Made by a program: the position numbers and the translations under genes
The notes under the pieces: generated by a model
Told to the model about the DNA's origin: nothing
The model's input: the letters and a program-made list of their open reading frames with translations, nothing else
Databases searched by the model: none
Shown: one piece after another, positions 45,938 through 55,534 of the stretch
Numbering within the stretch: the stretch's first letter is position 1
Layout: each line of letters begins with the position of its first letter
Assembly (NCBI RefSeq): GCF_037969875.1
Contig: NZ_CP150218.1
Location: 3,162,001-3,226,000 of the forward strand
Length of the DNA: 64,000 bases
DNA from: Paenibacillus sp. FSL R7-0337
GTDB lineage: Bacteria; Bacillota; Bacilli; Paenibacillales; Paenibacillaceae
Reading direction: 5' to 3'

Positions 45938-47641
45938 TTACGCTTCAGCGGATGTGGCCGTGTTGCCCCTCCAGGTATCCTTAAGCGGGACGATTCGGTT
46001 GAACACCAGCTTCTGAGCTGTGCTATGCCTGCTGTCGATGCAGAAATAGCCATGACGCAGGAACTGGTAGGTATCCCCGGGCTTAGGGTTACCCGCAAGC
46101 GGCTCCAGCAGGCAATCTGTAAGCAGGGTTACGGAACCCGGATTGATGTATTCCTCCCAGCTCTCGCCTTCCTCCTTCGGCCCGTTGTTATCCGTCAGCA
46201 GCTGCTCATACAGATATACGTCACTCTTCAGCGCATGAGCAGCCGAGACCCATTGCACGGTCCCCTTCACCTTCCGGCCGCTGAGTGTACCGCCGCTCTT
46301 GGTCTCCGGGTCGTAGGTGCACCGCAGTTCGAGGATGGCCCCCGTCTGCGCATCCTTAATCACCTCATGGCAGCGGATAATATAACCGCCCTTAAGCCGC
46401 ACCTCGCCGCCTGGAACCAATCTGCGGAAGCCCTTCACAGGCACCTCCATGAAATCAGCCCGCTCGATATACAGCATACCGGAGAATGGTACCTCTCTTG
46501 AACCCAGCTCAGCATTCTCTGGGTTGTTAGGGATCGGAAGCAGCTCAGAGGCCCCGGCTGCGTAATTTGTAAGCACGACCTTCAGCGGGTCCAGCACAGC
46601 CATGACAGCCGGCACTTTGGCCTTAAGATCCTGTCTCAGGCAATGCTCCAGCAGCGAGAAATCCACCATGGCCGTATTCCGGACCATCCCGATCTCCCGG
46701 ACGAAATCCCTGATGCTCTCCGGCGTGAATCCCCGTCTGCGCAGCCCGCTGAGCGTGGGCAGCCGCGGATCATCCCAGCCGTCCACATAGTTCCCGGCAA
46801 CCAGCTCCCGGAGATACCGCTTGCTAGTGACCACTCCCGTCAGGTTCACCCGGCCGAATTCCCTTTGCCTCGGGGCTTCCGGGATCTCCAGCTCCCGCAG
46901 CACCCACTCATACAGCGGCCGGTGATCCTTGAACTCGATCGAGCACAGCGAATGTGTCACCCCTTCCAGCGCATCCTGAATCGGATGGGCGAAGTCATAC
47001 ATGGGATAGATGCACCAGGCATTGCCTGTACGGTAATGCCCTGCATGAATAATCCGGTACAGCACCGGATCTCGCAGATTCATGTTCGGCGAAGCCATGT
47101 CGATCCGCGCCCGCAGCACTTTGGCACCGCTCGGATATTCCCCCTTGCGCATCGCCCGGAACAGCCGCAGATTCTCCTCCGGCGTGCGGCTGCGGTAAGG
47201 ACTGTCCTGCCCTGGCCCGGTTAAGCTCCCCCGGTAAGCTGTCACCTCCGCTGCCGTCAGATCACAGACATAGGCTTTGCCTTTCAGAATGAGCGTCTCT
47301 GCCCTGCGGTAGATCTCCTCCGAATAATCGGAGCCGTAGTAGATGTGCTCCCCGGGACTGCAGCCTAGCCATTCAAGATCACGGATGATCGCCTCCACGT
47401 ATTCCTTATCCTCTTTGAGCGGGTTGGTATCATCGAAGCGCAGGTGGAAGCATCCGCCATATTTACGGGCGATCCCCACATTCGTGTGGATGGCAAAAGC
47501 ACTCCCGATATGCAGATAGCCATTGGGCTCCGGTGGAAACCGGGTGCAGATCTCCCGGCTGAAGGCTCCCGCCTCCACATCTTCTCTAATGAGCCTATCC
47601 ATATAATTCTCCGGCAGAGCCGGTCCATTATTCTCTGTCAT
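45938..47641 (-). CDS. glnS: Glutaminyl-tRNA synthetase
   Basis: 567 residues, full length for the bacterial GlnRS. Class I signatures: PPEPNGYLHIGSA near residue 36 (HIGH), and VVTSKRYL near 269 in place of MSKR; ARIDMASPNMNLRDPVLYR and YDFAHPIQDALEGVTHSLC are GlnRS-specific; two C-terminal anticodon-binding barrels follow. It charges tRNA-Gln directly. Most Firmicutes lack this enzyme and use GluRS plus GatCAB, so its presence points to an acquired gene, known in some Paenibacillus relatives. A T-box leader with a Gln codon precedes it. Start at the ATG 47641, GAGGAG upstream. Confidence 0.95.
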   Translation of the reverse strand: MTENNGPALPENYMDRLIREDVEAGAFSREICTRFPPEPNGYLHIGSAFAIHTNVGIARKYGGCFHLRFDDTNPLKEDKEYVEAIIRDLEWLGCSPGEHIYYGSDYSEEIYRRAETLILKGKAYVCDLTAAEVTAYRGSLTGPGQDSPYRSRTPEENLRLFRAMRKGEYPSGAKVLRARIDMASPNMNLRDPVLYRIIHAGHYRTGNAWCIYPMYDFAHPIQDALEGVTHSLCSIEFKDHRPLYEWVLRELEIPEAPRQREFGRVNLTGVVTSKRYLRELVAGNYVDGWDDPRLPTLSGLRRRGFTPESIRDFVREIGMVRNTAMVDFSLLEHCLRQDLKAKVPAVMAVLDPLKVVLTNYAAGASELLPIPNNPENAELGSREVPFSGMLYIERADFMEVPVKGFRRLVPGGEVRLKGGYIIRCHEVIKDAQTGAILELRCTYDPETKSGGTLSGRKVKGTVQWVSAAHALKSDVYLYEQLLTDNNGPKEEGESWEEYINPGSVTLLTDCLLEPLAGNPKPGDTYQFLRHGYFCIDSRHSTAQKLVFNRIVPLKDTWRGNTATSAEA

Positions 47642-47689
47642 TCCAATCTCCTCCTGTTCATGGGTGGTACGCCGCTTTTATCTGGATAC

Positions 47690-47992
47690 AACAAAAAAGA
47701 ACCTCACCTCCAAGACCGTAAGTCTTGGGGACGAAATTCTCGCGGTACCACCCCAGGTTTATTAATATGTCACCATATTAATCTCATCAAGTACGGCGCT
47801 GCCGTCCGGCAGGGCTTATACTCTAGCTCTATAACAGGAGCTCCTGTCGTACCATCCCCGGCTGCTGCCTGGTTCCGGTAAGCCGCTCAGAGGCTTGTTT
47901 CCATTCAGTCCTCCCTGCTCCTTCACACCAGCCGGAGCTCTCTGTGAGGGAAGAACCTGAATGTACTCTTCTCATCATCGCGTTTAAATTAT
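47690..47992 (-). promoter_or_regulatory. T-box riboswitch leader of glnS, specifier CAA (Gln)
   Basis: On the minus strand the T-box core GGGTGGTACCGCG (plus 47742-47754) is followed by the CCAAGAC/GTCTTGG hairpin (47711-47729) and a T-run (47693-47698). In stem I CATTCAG and CTGAATG pair around AGAGTA, and the codon directly after GAAA is CAA (plus 47897-47895), which matches glutamine and the downstream gene. Low charged tRNA-Gln should favour readthrough. Confidence 0.88.
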
Positions 47993-48059
47993 TGGATACA
48001 GAATATCAAATCTCACGCCGGGTGTAAAGTACTTACGCCGGGCTGCCGGGAGCAGCATC

Positions 48060-49628
48060 CTAAGCGTCTGCCGGGTCCAGGCTCAATGCAGCCAGCAGCT
48101 CCAGCGCTTCCTCATGCTCCGGCTCGATCAGCAGGGACCTGCGCGTATAATCCAGCGCCGCTTCATCATCCTCCTGCTCATAGCTGCAGATTGCCAGGCA
48201 GTACAGCACGGTAATTACCGGCTCCTCCCTACTTGTCGCAAGCGAATGCTCCAGGAAACGGCGGGATTCCCCGTACTGCTCCATCTCGAACAGCAGCAGG
48301 CCGCAGTCCAGCGCCAGATCATACTTTTGCGGCATCGGGTAGAAGCCCCGCCACATCCGGTCGATCCCCCGCTGAAGGTCCAGCAGCTCCTCGTCGCTGG
48401 CATCCGGCAGCAGCGCTGAGATGCGCTCGGCGCTCTGAATGAACAGTTCCGCGTCATATCCCCCCAGCCGCCAGAAGGCCAGAATCTGCTGCATGCCGAT
48501 AGTGTCGTAATTCTTGTCGATCCACACCTTCAGGCTGAAGAAATCATCCGGCCCGAACCGCTCGACAAACCGCCGGTAGGCCAGCCGGGTATGCGGATGC
48601 AGCATCGGCTCCTCCAGCATCAGGATGCAGCCCACATTGAGATTTTTATAATGATGCTGTGTGAACTGGGAATGTGCGCCCTTCCGCTCAAAATAATGCA
48701 CCAGCGCATGATAATTCGCCGTAAGCGAGATGCTGCCGTGGTGCATCAGCTTCGGCGGCTCGATAAATTCCCAGTTCTCCAGCCGGTGATCGCCCTTATC
48801 GGCAGTGAGCAGCAGGAAGCTTCCCCGGGACAGTGCACCCAGACGCTCCATGCAGGACAAAGCTGCCTCCGGGAACAGCACATGTGAATCCTCCAGCTTG
48901 TCCAGATAGAAGGAAATCACTTCATGATACGGATACGAGCTGTCTTCATAGCCCGCTGCGCGCTTGTAATGGTATTCCGGCACCAGATCACGAAGCACCT
49001 CGGATGGCCCCATCGTAGCGGACTGCTCCGGATATTTCAGCGAGACCTCGCATTCATAGATCTTGCCTTCATCCACATAGAGCAGCTCCTGCGGGATACT
49101 GTCGAAGAAGTAGTTGGCGATCACCATCAGCGGCTGCCCCAGCTCCCCGGGCTTAATCACCAATCCGCTCTGCGTTAAGGAGAGTTCCGTATCCCGGACC
49201 GCATCGAAGCGGGCAAAGTCAAGCATTCCCTGCTCTACAAAAGGCTTCAGACCCTCATGCTGCTGCCAGCCCTCAATGTTCTTCCACGGCAGATCGCTCA
49301 TCACGTAACGGAACGGCGGCAGCAGCACGCCCGCATACTGGATTAGCTCACACAGCTGCTGGAGCACATGGAACGCCAGACGCCCCACTCCTGCACCCAG
49401 TTCCAGCACCACTACCGGCTCTGTAGTGAATCCCTTCTGCGCACGGTCCTGAAGAAAGCCGAAGATGATCTCCGCATACGCCGTTCCAATCATCGGATTG
49501 CTTGTAATATACTGCGGAACCTGGTCATTGGCCCAAGCCTGGAGGCCCAGCTGTTCATAATAGGTGCGCTGCAATTCCCATATAGGCGCTTCGCTGAAGC
49601 GGTAGCGTTCTTGTCCACTTAATGTCAT
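48060..49628 (-). CDS. SAM-dependent methyltransferase-like protein with C-terminal TPR
   Basis: 522 residues. An N-terminal class I methyltransferase fold is shown by [19 protein letters not shown] near residue 72 and [18 protein letters not shown] near 170, a MidA-like arrangement. The C-terminal 130 residues look like tetratricopeptide repeats ([50 protein letters not shown]). Such fusions suggest a protein or peptide substrate, but no target is shown here. The start overlaps nothing; the divergent oxalate-decarboxylase-like gene begins 116 bp away. Confidence 0.75.
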   Translation of the reverse strand: MTLSGQERYRFSEAPIWELQRTYYEQLGLQAWANDQVPQYITSNPMIGTAYAEIIFGFLQDRAQKGFTTEPVVVLELGAGVGRLAFHVLQQLCELIQYAGVLLPPFRYVMSDLPWKNIEGWQQHEGLKPFVEQGMLDFARFDAVRDTELSLTQSGLVIKPGELGQPLMVIANYFFDSIPQELLYVDEGKIYECEVSLKYPEQSATMGPSEVLRDLVPEYHYKRAAGYEDSSYPYHEVISFYLDKLEDSHVLFPEAALSCMERLGALSRGSFLLLTADKGDHRLENWEFIEPPKLMHHGSISLTANYHALVHYFERKGAHSQFTQHHYKNLNVGCILMLEEPMLHPHTRLAYRRFVERFGPDDFFSLKVWIDKNYDTIGMQQILAFWRLGGYDAELFIQSAERISALLPDASDEELLDLQRGIDRMWRGFYPMPQKYDLALDCGLLLFEMEQYGESRRFLEHSLATSREEPVITVLYCLAICSYEQEDDEAALDYTRRSLLIEPEHEEALELLAALSLDPADA

Positions 49629-49744
49629 TGGTTCTAACCCTGCTCTCTGATTATCGTGCGGATCTTTGTCCGGTAGTCAAATATTATCACATTTGCGCAT
49701 ATATTTTCTTGAAATGCTGTGTGTTCCAGAAAGGAGCCTATGTG

Positions 49745-50941
49745 ATGAATCCTGAGCATCCCCGTTCTCCAGGCCAGCCCGTCATTCCACAGCCCATACG
49801 CAGTGACGGTGCAGGCAATATCGACCTGGGTCCACGTGACATCATGCGCGACCGGGAGAATCCCGATATGTTCGTTCCTCCGGTCACGGACAACGGGCTG
49901 ATCCCGAATCTGAAATTCTCATTCTCCGACGCCCATATGCAGCTGAATCATGGCGGCTGGTCCCGTGAAGTGACGGTCAGGGAGCTGCCGGTGGCCACTA
50001 CACTTGCGGGCGTAAATATGAGTCTGACGCCGGGCGGTGTACGTGAGCTGCACTGGCATCAGCAGGCGGAATGGTCCTACATGCTGCTGGGCAGCGCAAG
50101 GATTACAGCTGTAGACCAGAATGGCCGCAACTTCATTGCCGATGTCGGTCCCGGCGATCTGTGGTATTTCCCTCCAGGCATCCCGCATTCCATTCAGGGT
50201 CTGGCTGAGGGATGTGAATTCCTGCTTGTGTTCGACGACGGAGGCTTCTCGGATTTGAACACCCTGTCCATCTCCGACTGGTTCGCCCATACGCCGCGCG
50301 AAGTCCTGTCCGCGAACTTCGGTGTACCTGAATCCGCTTTCGCCTATCTTCCCAAGGAGCAGGTGTATATCTATCAGGATCAGGTGCCAGGCCCGATTGC
50401 AAGCCAGCGGATCGAATCGCCTTACGGGGAGATTCCGCTGAGCTTCAAGCACCGGCTGATGGCTCAGCCGCCGCTCAAGACACCGGGAGGCAGTGTGCGG
50501 ATTGTCGACTCCAGCAATTTTCCCATCTCCCGGAATATCGCCGCAGCCCTGGTAGAGATTGAGCCCGGGGCGATGCGGGAGCTGCACTGGCACCCGAACA
50601 ATGACGAGTGGCAGTATTACCTCAGCGGGCAAGGACGAATGACCGTCTTCGGAGGGGACGGCGATGCCCGCACCTTCAATGTCAGGGCTGGGGATGTCGG
50701 CTATGTGCCTTTTGCACAGGGGCATTATGTTCAGAATACCGGCACAGAGACGCTCTGGTTCCTGGAGATGTTCCGCAGCGACCGGTTCGCCGACGTCTCC
50801 CTCAACCAGTGGATGGCGCTCACGCCAAGGGAACTGGTCAGCAGCAATCTGCATGCCGGTCCGGAGCTGATGAACGCCCTACGCAAGGTGAAATGGCCTG
50901 TTGTGAAGTACCCGGAGCAGGAACACGGAAAGAAGGAATGA
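49745..50941 (+). CDS. Oxalate decarboxylase-like bicupin
   Basis: 398 residues from the ATG at 49745 (AAAGGAG 8 nt upstream). Two cupin domains each keep the Mn ligands: His103, His105, Glu109, His148 and His281, His283, Glu288, His327; Arg100 and Glu341 match second-shell residues of the Bacillus OxdC sites. The flexible lid that in OxdC reads SENST is SDLNT here (169-173), so the catalytic lid Glu is replaced by Asp and the next residues differ. Activity may therefore be altered (decarboxylase, oxidase or another acid). No signal peptide. Monocistronic, ends before a shared terminator. Confidence 0.88.
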   Translation: MNPEHPRSPGQPVIPQPIRSDGAGNIDLGPRDIMRDRENPDMFVPPVTDNGLIPNLKFSFSDAHMQLNHGGWSREVTVRELPVATTLAGVNMSLTPGGVRELHWHQQAEWSYMLLGSARITAVDQNGRNFIADVGPGDLWYFPPGIPHSIQGLAEGCEFLLVFDDGGFSDLNTLSISDWFAHTPREVLSANFGVPESAFAYLPKEQVYIYQDQVPGPIASQRIESPYGEIPLSFKHRLMAQPPLKTPGGSVRIVDSSNFPISRNIAAALVEIEPGAMRELHWHPNNDEWQYYLSGQGRMTVFGGDGDARTFNVRAGDVGYVPFAQGHYVQNTGTETLWFLEMFRSDRFADVSLNQWMALTPRELVSSNLHAGPELMNALRKVKWPVVKYPEQEHGKKE

Positions 50942-50954
50942 TCTGGCTTAGAAT

Positions 50955-50993
50955 GTAAAAAAAGAGCGGTCAGACTAAGGTCTGGACCGCTCC
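50955..50993 (-). terminator. Intrinsic terminator (ArsB-type gene, also 3' of bicupin)
   Basis: GAGCGGTC (50964-50971) pairs with GACCGCTC (50985-50992), extended inward by CAGAC/GTCTG. The minus strand continues with seven T, so it mainly ends the leftward gene. Confidence 0.85.
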
Positions 50994-51046
50994 TTGTATA
51001 TTGTGACATGGGGTCGTGGCCCCTTGTTCGCTTATGCAGCTCCTGA

Positions 51047-52336
51047 TCAGAGCCACCTCAGCTCCAGATATAGACCCAGTAACGTGATCAACAGTGTGGG
51101 AACGGTGAGGATAATGCCTATTTTGAAATAGGTGCCCCAGGAGATCTTCACACCCTTGCCGGACAGCACATGCAGCCACAGCAGGGTGGCCAGTGAACCG
51201 ATCGGTGTAATCTTCGGACCCAGATCCGAACCGATAACATTGGCGTAGATCAGAGCCTCCTTCACCAGACCCGCGGCATGTGCGGTATCAATGGCCAGCG
51301 CCCCGATCAGCACCGTCGGCAGATTATTCATCACCGAGGAGAGCAGCGCGGCCAGGAAGCCCATCCCCATCGTGGCTGCGAACAGCCCGTGCTTCGCAAT
51401 TCCGCCGATCATTTCTGCGAGCACATCCGTCAGTCCCGCATTACGCAGTCCATACACTACCACGTACATGCCAATGGAGAAGAAAACAATCGCCCAAGGC
51501 GCTCCCTTGACCACTTCCATCGTCTTCACGTAAGGACTTCTGCGGGCCATCAGCAGGAAACAGATTGCGATTACTCCTGCTACCACGGATACCGGAATGT
51601 CCAGGAATTCACTGACGAAATATCCGCCTACCAGAAGCGCGAGTACGAACCAGGATAGCCGGAACATCCGCTGGTCCTTGATAGCATCGCCCGGAAGCTT
51701 CATGCCAGCGGTGTCATACTCCTTCGGGATACTGCGGCGGAAATACAGATATAAGACCAGAATGCTTGCTCCAAGCGAGAACAAGGTCGGTAGCCACATA
51801 TGTCCTGCATACTGCATGAAGGTGATACCAAAGAAATCGGCGGATACAATATTAACCAGATTGCTGACGGTCAGCGGCAGCGAGGTGGTATCGGCAATGA
51901 AGCCGCTGGCGATAATAAAAGGAAAGACTTTGCGCTCGTCAAGATTCAGCGCCCGGACCATCGCCAGCACAATCGGTGTCAGAATCAGCGCTGCCCCATC
52001 ATTGGCGAACAGCATCGCCACGACTGCACCCAGCACGATCACATAGATGAACATCAGCGTGCCGTTGCCGCGTGCCGCCGCCGCCATATGCAGCGCCGCC
52101 CACTCGAAGAAGCCGACACGATCGAGAATTAAGGATATTAGAATAATCGCTACGAAGGCAAGCGTCGCATTCCATACAATCAGCGTCACATCACGAACAT
52201 CGCCGAAGCTGACCACTCCTGCCGCAAGCGCGAGAATCGCCCCGCCGCAGGCGGACCAGCCAATCGATAAATTCCGCGGCTGCCAGATCACAAAAACTAA
52301 AGTCACAACAAAAATCAGGCAGGCTATTACAACCAT
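51047..52336 (-). CDS. ArsB/NhaD-type anion transporter
   Basis: 429 residues with about 11 membrane segments. [18 protein letters not shown] near 110, [21 protein letters not shown] near 145 and the second half [16 protein letters not shown] and [22 protein letters not shown] near 380 are hallmarks of the ArsB arsenite/antimonite permease branch of the ion transporter superfamily. No arsR, arsC or arsA lies next to it, so arsenite export is the family expectation rather than a context-supported role. GGGGGG lies 7 nt before the ATG. Confidence 0.85.
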   Translation of the reverse strand: MVVIACLIFVVTLVFVIWQPRNLSIGWSACGGAILALAAGVVSFGDVRDVTLIVWNATLAFVAIILISLILDRVGFFEWAALHMAAAARGNGTLMFIYVIVLGAVVAMLFANDGAALILTPIVLAMVRALNLDERKVFPFIIASGFIADTTSLPLTVSNLVNIVSADFFGITFMQYAGHMWLPTLFSLGASILVLYLYFRRSIPKEYDTAGMKLPGDAIKDQRMFRLSWFVLALLVGGYFVSEFLDIPVSVVAGVIAICFLLMARRSPYVKTMEVVKGAPWAIVFFSIGMYVVVYGLRNAGLTDVLAEMIGGIAKHGLFAATMGMGFLAALLSSVMNNLPTVLIGALAIDTAHAAGLVKEALIYANVIGSDLGPKITPIGSLATLLWLHVLSGKGVKISWGTYFKIGIILTVPTLLITLLGLYLELRWL

Positions 52337-52662
52337 AATTCAGCCCCCCATTTGATCTGCAGCATTCCCCGATGCACTCCTTACAGTAGATATAAATATA
52401 AGCCAATTTATATATACTAAAGCAGCCTCATCCGAAGTACAAGATAAAAATAGCTGGAAGGTTCACCTGCGTAGCACTAGGCTGTTCAGCAGCATTGCCA
52501 CCCCGCCCAGCTGGCGTCTGCTGCAATAATATTTATATGCTTAAGTACTAAGTGTATGTATGAATACATAGGCTGGATTATGGGGAACGAAGCAGCTTCT
52601 TGGAGAGGAGATGCAGGTCCGGAAGAGCCATCCTTGTTAAGGGATTGGAGGTTCGGACTACC
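52337..52662. other. Intergenic region before the mini-toxin ORF
   Basis: AT-rich near 52400 and 52530, with possible promoter hexamers (TTAAGT-18-TACATA near 52545) and a GAAGC-a-GCTTC hairpin near 52590. No other gene supported. An antisense RNA for the toxin-like ORF could lie here or over the ORF. Confidence 0.3.
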
Positions 52663-52743
52663 ATGAGTACAGACCAGCTCATCGCACTGCTCGTTCTTGT
52701 TATTATGATTGTACAGCTTGCCGTCAAGAAAGATAAATCCTGA
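52663..52743 (+). CDS. 26-residue holin-like toxin candidate (type I toxin)
   Basis: The peptide is MSTDQLIALLVLVIMIVQLA plus a VKKDKS tail: a short polar start, one membrane helix, and a basic end, the layout of the small holin-like toxins of Firmicutes that begin MST and end with KK. GGAGG lies 11 nt upstream, a little far. A perfect 16-bp hairpin follows the stop. In type I systems such peptides are silenced by an overlapping antisense RNA; I cannot identify that RNA here. Could also be a chance ORF. Confidence 0.5.
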   Translation: MSTDQLIALLVLVIMIVQLAVKKDKS

Positions 52744-52754
52744 CGACAGCAGGC

Positions 52755-52790
52755 CGCCAAAGAGGCCGGGGCAACCCGGTCTCTTTGGCG
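52755..52790 (+). terminator. Perfect 16-bp hairpin after the mini-toxin ORF
   Basis: CGCCAAAGAGGCCGGG (52755-52770), loop GCAA, CCCGGTCTCTTTGGCG (52775-52790); one G-T pair otherwise perfect. No T-run follows, so it may act as a 3' stabiliser or in antisense control rather than a classic terminator. Confidence 0.55.
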
Positions 52791-52822
52791 TAGGAAGATG
52801 CGCAGAGCGCAGGTACCTACCT

Positions 52823-52848
52823 AATGTAATCGGTTTTTCGATTACATT
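52823..52848. repeat. REP-like palindrome, intact copy
   Basis: AATGTAATCG (52823-52832), loop GTTTTT, CGATTACATT (52839-52848), perfect arms. The same palindrome recurs at 54173/55807, where an IS110 element splits its loop. With both insertion sequences removed the two copies would be about 60 bp apart. Confidence 0.8.
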
Positions 52849-52904
52849 TCGCCTACGCGCCGCGTCCGGTGGTCATACCCCTGTCAAGTAGACAGAAGAA
52901 AAAA

Positions 52905-53804
52905 CTAAGCAGCCAGCGCGTGCCGATACTCAATCGGCGCGCGCTGTTTCAGTTTCGCCTGAAAACGTTGGTAATTGTAAAAGTAGATATACTCCTCAAC
53001 TGCTTGATGAATCTCTGCTTCTGACTTACACTGGTGAAGGTACAACTTTTCTGTCTTCAGATGCGAAAAGAAGGATTCGATGCAGGCGTTATCCAGGCAG
53101 GTTGCTTTGCGAGAGTGGCTGCCCTTGACGCCGAATGCCTCTAATCGTGTGTTGTACGCCTGAGACGTGTACTGAAAGCCTTGGTCCGAATGGAGCACGG
53201 CCTCAGACACGTCTCTTTTCCGCGTCCACTGTTCAACCGTATCCAGGACGAGGTTTACGTCGTTTCGCTCCGAGATCTGCCAAGCTACAATTTCATTGTT
53301 GAAGAGGTCCTGAATCGCAGACAGATAATAAAAGCGGGTGCCGTCTGAGATATACGTAATGTCCGTGACTAGCTTCTGCTGTGGGGCTGTCGCATGAAAC
53401 TTACGCTTTAACCGGTTCGGGTAGACCACGGAAGGAGCAGAGCCCGCACGACGCCTTTTCTTGCGAATGACGGACTGGATCGATAGCTCTTTCATGAGCC
53501 GCCATACCTTCTTGTGGTTGACGAGGTAGCCTGCCTCCCGCAGGGCTGCCTGCATTCGAGGGTACCCGAAATAGGGATGAGCCAGGTGAATAGCTACCAT
53601 ATGCTCTTTCATGGCGTGCTTTTGCTCATAGGCATCCATTCGTCGAACCTGTGCACCTCGCCACTTGTAGTAATTTGCCCGCGATACCTCTGCAATGGCT
53701 AATAGGCGGGTGATGCGATGTTGGTCACGTAGTTCTTCAAGGATGGCGTATTTGTCGTGTAGTCCAAGCTTCCCTCCCTTTATAGATTTGGATACCGCTT
53801 TTTT
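52905..53804 (-). CDS. IS3-family transposase OrfB (integrase catalytic part)
   Basis: About 299 residues counted from the frameshift site. HTH_21 region (HPYFGYPRMQAALREAGYLV), then the rve integrase core with DDE residues: Asp in VTDITYISDG, Asp in LHSDQGFQYTS, Glu in DNACIESFFSHLK. It is made as an OrfAB fusion by -1 frameshifting on A-AAA-AAG at 53804-53798 (AAAAAAG on the minus strand). The frame is open upstream to 53942 but the region overlaps OrfA and has no start site. Confidence 0.93.
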   Translation of the reverse strand, partial: KKAVSKSIKGGKLGLHDKYAILEELRDQHRITRLLAIAEVSRANYYKWRGAQVRRMDAYEQKHAMKEHMVAIHLAHPYFGYPRMQAALREAGYLVNHKKVWRLMKELSIQSVIRKKRRRAGSAPSVVYPNRLKRKFHATAPQQKLVTDITYISDGTRFYYLSAIQDLFNNEIVAWQISERNDVNLVLDTVEQWTRKRDVSEAVLHSDQGFQYTSQAYNTRLEAFGVKGSHSRKATCLDNACIESFFSHLKTEKLYLHQCKSEAEIHQAVEEYIYFYNYQRFQAKLKQRAPIEYRHALAA

Positions 53805-54082
53805 AAGTAGTCCACCTGTGCCTTTAAGTAATCTCGTTCTTCTTCTATACTGGCAAATGTAGATCGTGGACGTCCTTTTAAGGGGCTTGTTACCCCTTTT
53901 GGTGTATGGAGTGGCTCCCCATTCCGATATTTCTTTACCCATACTTTAAGCTGGGTACAGTTCACAATCCCCAACCTGTCGGAGACGACCTTATAGCTCT
54001 CCCCTCCTGTACAATAGGCTTGAATAGCCTCTTTCTTGAATTCCTCTGTGTACGATTGAAATACTTGTCCCTTTTTGGCCAT
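53780..54082 (-). CDS. IS3-family transposase OrfA (helix-turn-helix)
   Basis: 100 residues from the ATG at 54082, with GGAGGGG about 9 nt upstream. Begins MAKKGQVFQSYTEEFKKEAI, an HTH_Tnp_1/IS150-like DNA-binding domain, followed by a leucine-zipper-like region (EEERDYLKAQVDYLKK). It ends in a different frame from OrfB just after the slippery A6G. Confidence 0.9.
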   Translation of the reverse strand: MAKKGQVFQSYTEEFKKEAIQAYCTGGESYKVVSDRLGIVNCTQLKVWVKKYRNGEPLHTPKGVTSPLKGRPRSTFASIEEERDYLKAQVDYLKKRYPNL

Positions 54083-54172
54083 ACCAAAATCCCCTCCATG
54101 GTCACTCACTTCCTCATGTTAACACATGAGGGTTTTTACGAGTGTCTACTTGAAGGGGATAATACCACCAGT

Positions 54173-54189
54173 CCAATTGTAATCGGTTT
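54173..54189. repeat. Left half of REP-like palindrome split by IS110
   Basis: CCAATTGTAATCG then GTTT. The matching right half TTTTTCGATTACATTGG lies at 55791-55807. Joined, they give CCAAT-TGTAATCG, a short T-rich loop and CGATTACATTGG, the same hairpin as at 52823-52848. Confidence 0.8.
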
Positions 54190-54292
54190 AATACGAAAAT
54201 AAAAATATCGGAAAATGCGCCGCAGACTGGGTTTTTGACAAAAAAAGACCCACCGCCCCAAAAAACGTTTCGTTTTTTTGAAAAAGGGAAGA

Positions 54293-55525
54293 CTATGGGA
54301 TAGGATTCAATTGAACACTATATCCTAACTGCTGGATATATTTCACGTACCTATCTAACGTGTTTTTCTTGGACGTCTCATCGCCTAGTGAGACGTCTAT
54401 TTCTTGGTATGACCTCTTCTCCCGCATCAGGGCATGGAGGATTCGAATCAGCAAATGCGCGGTGGCGACGTTTGCTTTTTTATCGCCTCGTCTCTTTCGA
54501 ATTCGTCGAAAGAATTGTCCGATCCGGTTCGAGGAGCGAGAGTTTGCCCAAGCCGCCTGACACAAGGCCCCTTTCAGATGCTTGTTCCCTTGCATCGTTT
54601 TTGACTTTCTTCGCTTTCCAGCGCTTTCGTTGTTCCCTGGACACACCCCCGCCCATGAAGCAAACTGCGCATCACTCGGGAACATTTCCGCGACATGCGG
54701 CCCCACTTCGGCAAAGATGGTCACGGCAGACGTCCGCTCAATTCCTGGAATGGAGTCAATTTGTTCAATCTTCTCCAGGTACGGTTCTGCCTTCGCCTCG
54801 ATTCGAGCTTCCAGTTCCGTGATCCTTTTCTCCAAATAGACCAAGTGGTCCCAGTGGTCTCGAATCATCTCGCGGTGATGACGGCGCAACTTGCCATTGA
54901 GCGCGTCTAGCAACTGCGGAACTTTCTTTTTTAAACGGGTTTTGACCAGGTTCTTAACGGTCCCTTCGTCGATGACCTCGCCGTCCATGATCTTCTGGAG
55001 CAGGCCCCGCCCTGAAACCCCATATAGATCGGACATAAAGGTGGTTAGCTTGATGTTGGCATCCTGCAGGATTTTGTGAATGCGGTTTTTCTCCGCCGTC
55101 ACCGCCTGCACCATCTTACTCCGGTAACGGGTCAAGTCTCGCAAATCCCGGATGTCCTGTTCGGGCACCATACTGCCTTCAATGAGCCCGCAACGGTGCA
55201 ATTGCGCTAACCAGCGCGCATCTTGCATGTCACTTTTTCGACCCGGCGTATTCTTTACCCGCTGGGCGTTGGCCAAGACCAGATCACAACTGCCCTCTAA
55301 GATGTTCCATACCGGTTTCCATAACACGCCCGTGCTCTCCATCACCACCTCCCGGCAGCCGTGTTCACTCAGCCAATCTTGCAGGCCTAGCAATTCTTTG
55401 GTTGTCGTCCCAAAGGTTTTCAGGTGACATTGTGGTTTCTGTTCGATCGGTCCTTTCAACACGCAGGCCACAACGGTTTCCTGGTGCACGTCCAGACCGG
55501 CACAACACATACGTACAGCATCCAT
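54293..55525 (-). CDS. IS110-family transposase (DEDD)
   Basis: 410 residues from the ATG at 55525, with GGAGG 9 nt upstream. N-terminal RuvC-like DEDD domain: Asp in GLDVHQETVV, Glu in VMESTGVLWKP, Asp in KSDMQDARWLA. C-terminal transposase_20 domain with IDSIPGIERTSAVTIFAEVG, ASWAGVCPGNNESAGK and the Ser in KRRKSKTMQGNKHLK region used in recombination. Full length, no break. The 54190-54292 segment after the stop is short, so the long noncoding end is on the 5' side, as in the IS110 (not IS1111) subgroup. Confidence 0.93.
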   Translation of the reverse strand: MDAVRMCCAGLDVHQETVVACVLKGPIEQKPQCHLKTFGTTTKELLGLQDWLSEHGCREVVMESTGVLWKPVWNILEGSCDLVLANAQRVKNTPGRKSDMQDARWLAQLHRCGLIEGSMVPEQDIRDLRDLTRYRSKMVQAVTAEKNRIHKILQDANIKLTTFMSDLYGVSGRGLLQKIMDGEVIDEGTVKNLVKTRLKKKVPQLLDALNGKLRRHHREMIRDHWDHLVYLEKRITELEARIEAKAEPYLEKIEQIDSIPGIERTSAVTIFAEVGPHVAEMFPSDAQFASWAGVCPGNNESAGKRRKSKTMQGNKHLKGALCQAAWANSRSSNRIGQFFRRIRKRRGDKKANVATAHLLIRILHALMREKRSYQEIDVSLGDETSKKNTLDRYVKYIQQLGYSVQLNPIP

Positions 55526-55534
55526 TCCAACCAT

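Larger units (their letters stand above)
52878..54158 (-). mobile_element. IS3-family insertion sequence, 1281 bp, with ATA target duplication
   Basis: Ends: CCCCTGTCAAGTAGACA at 52878 and, reverse-complemented, CCCCTTCAAGTAGACA at 54158 (one-base gap). The trinucleotide ATA directly flanks both ends (52875-52877 and 54159-54161), the size of an IS3-family target duplication. Joining the flanks restores GGTGGTCATACCACC, so the element hit a palindromic site. It encodes OrfA and OrfB with a -1 frameshift signal and looks intact, so it may be recent. Confidence 0.9.

Noticed and set aside
53805..53942. Upstream extension of the IS3 OrfB frame
   Set aside because: Overlaps OrfA in another frame; OrfB is normally made by frameshifting at the A6G site.
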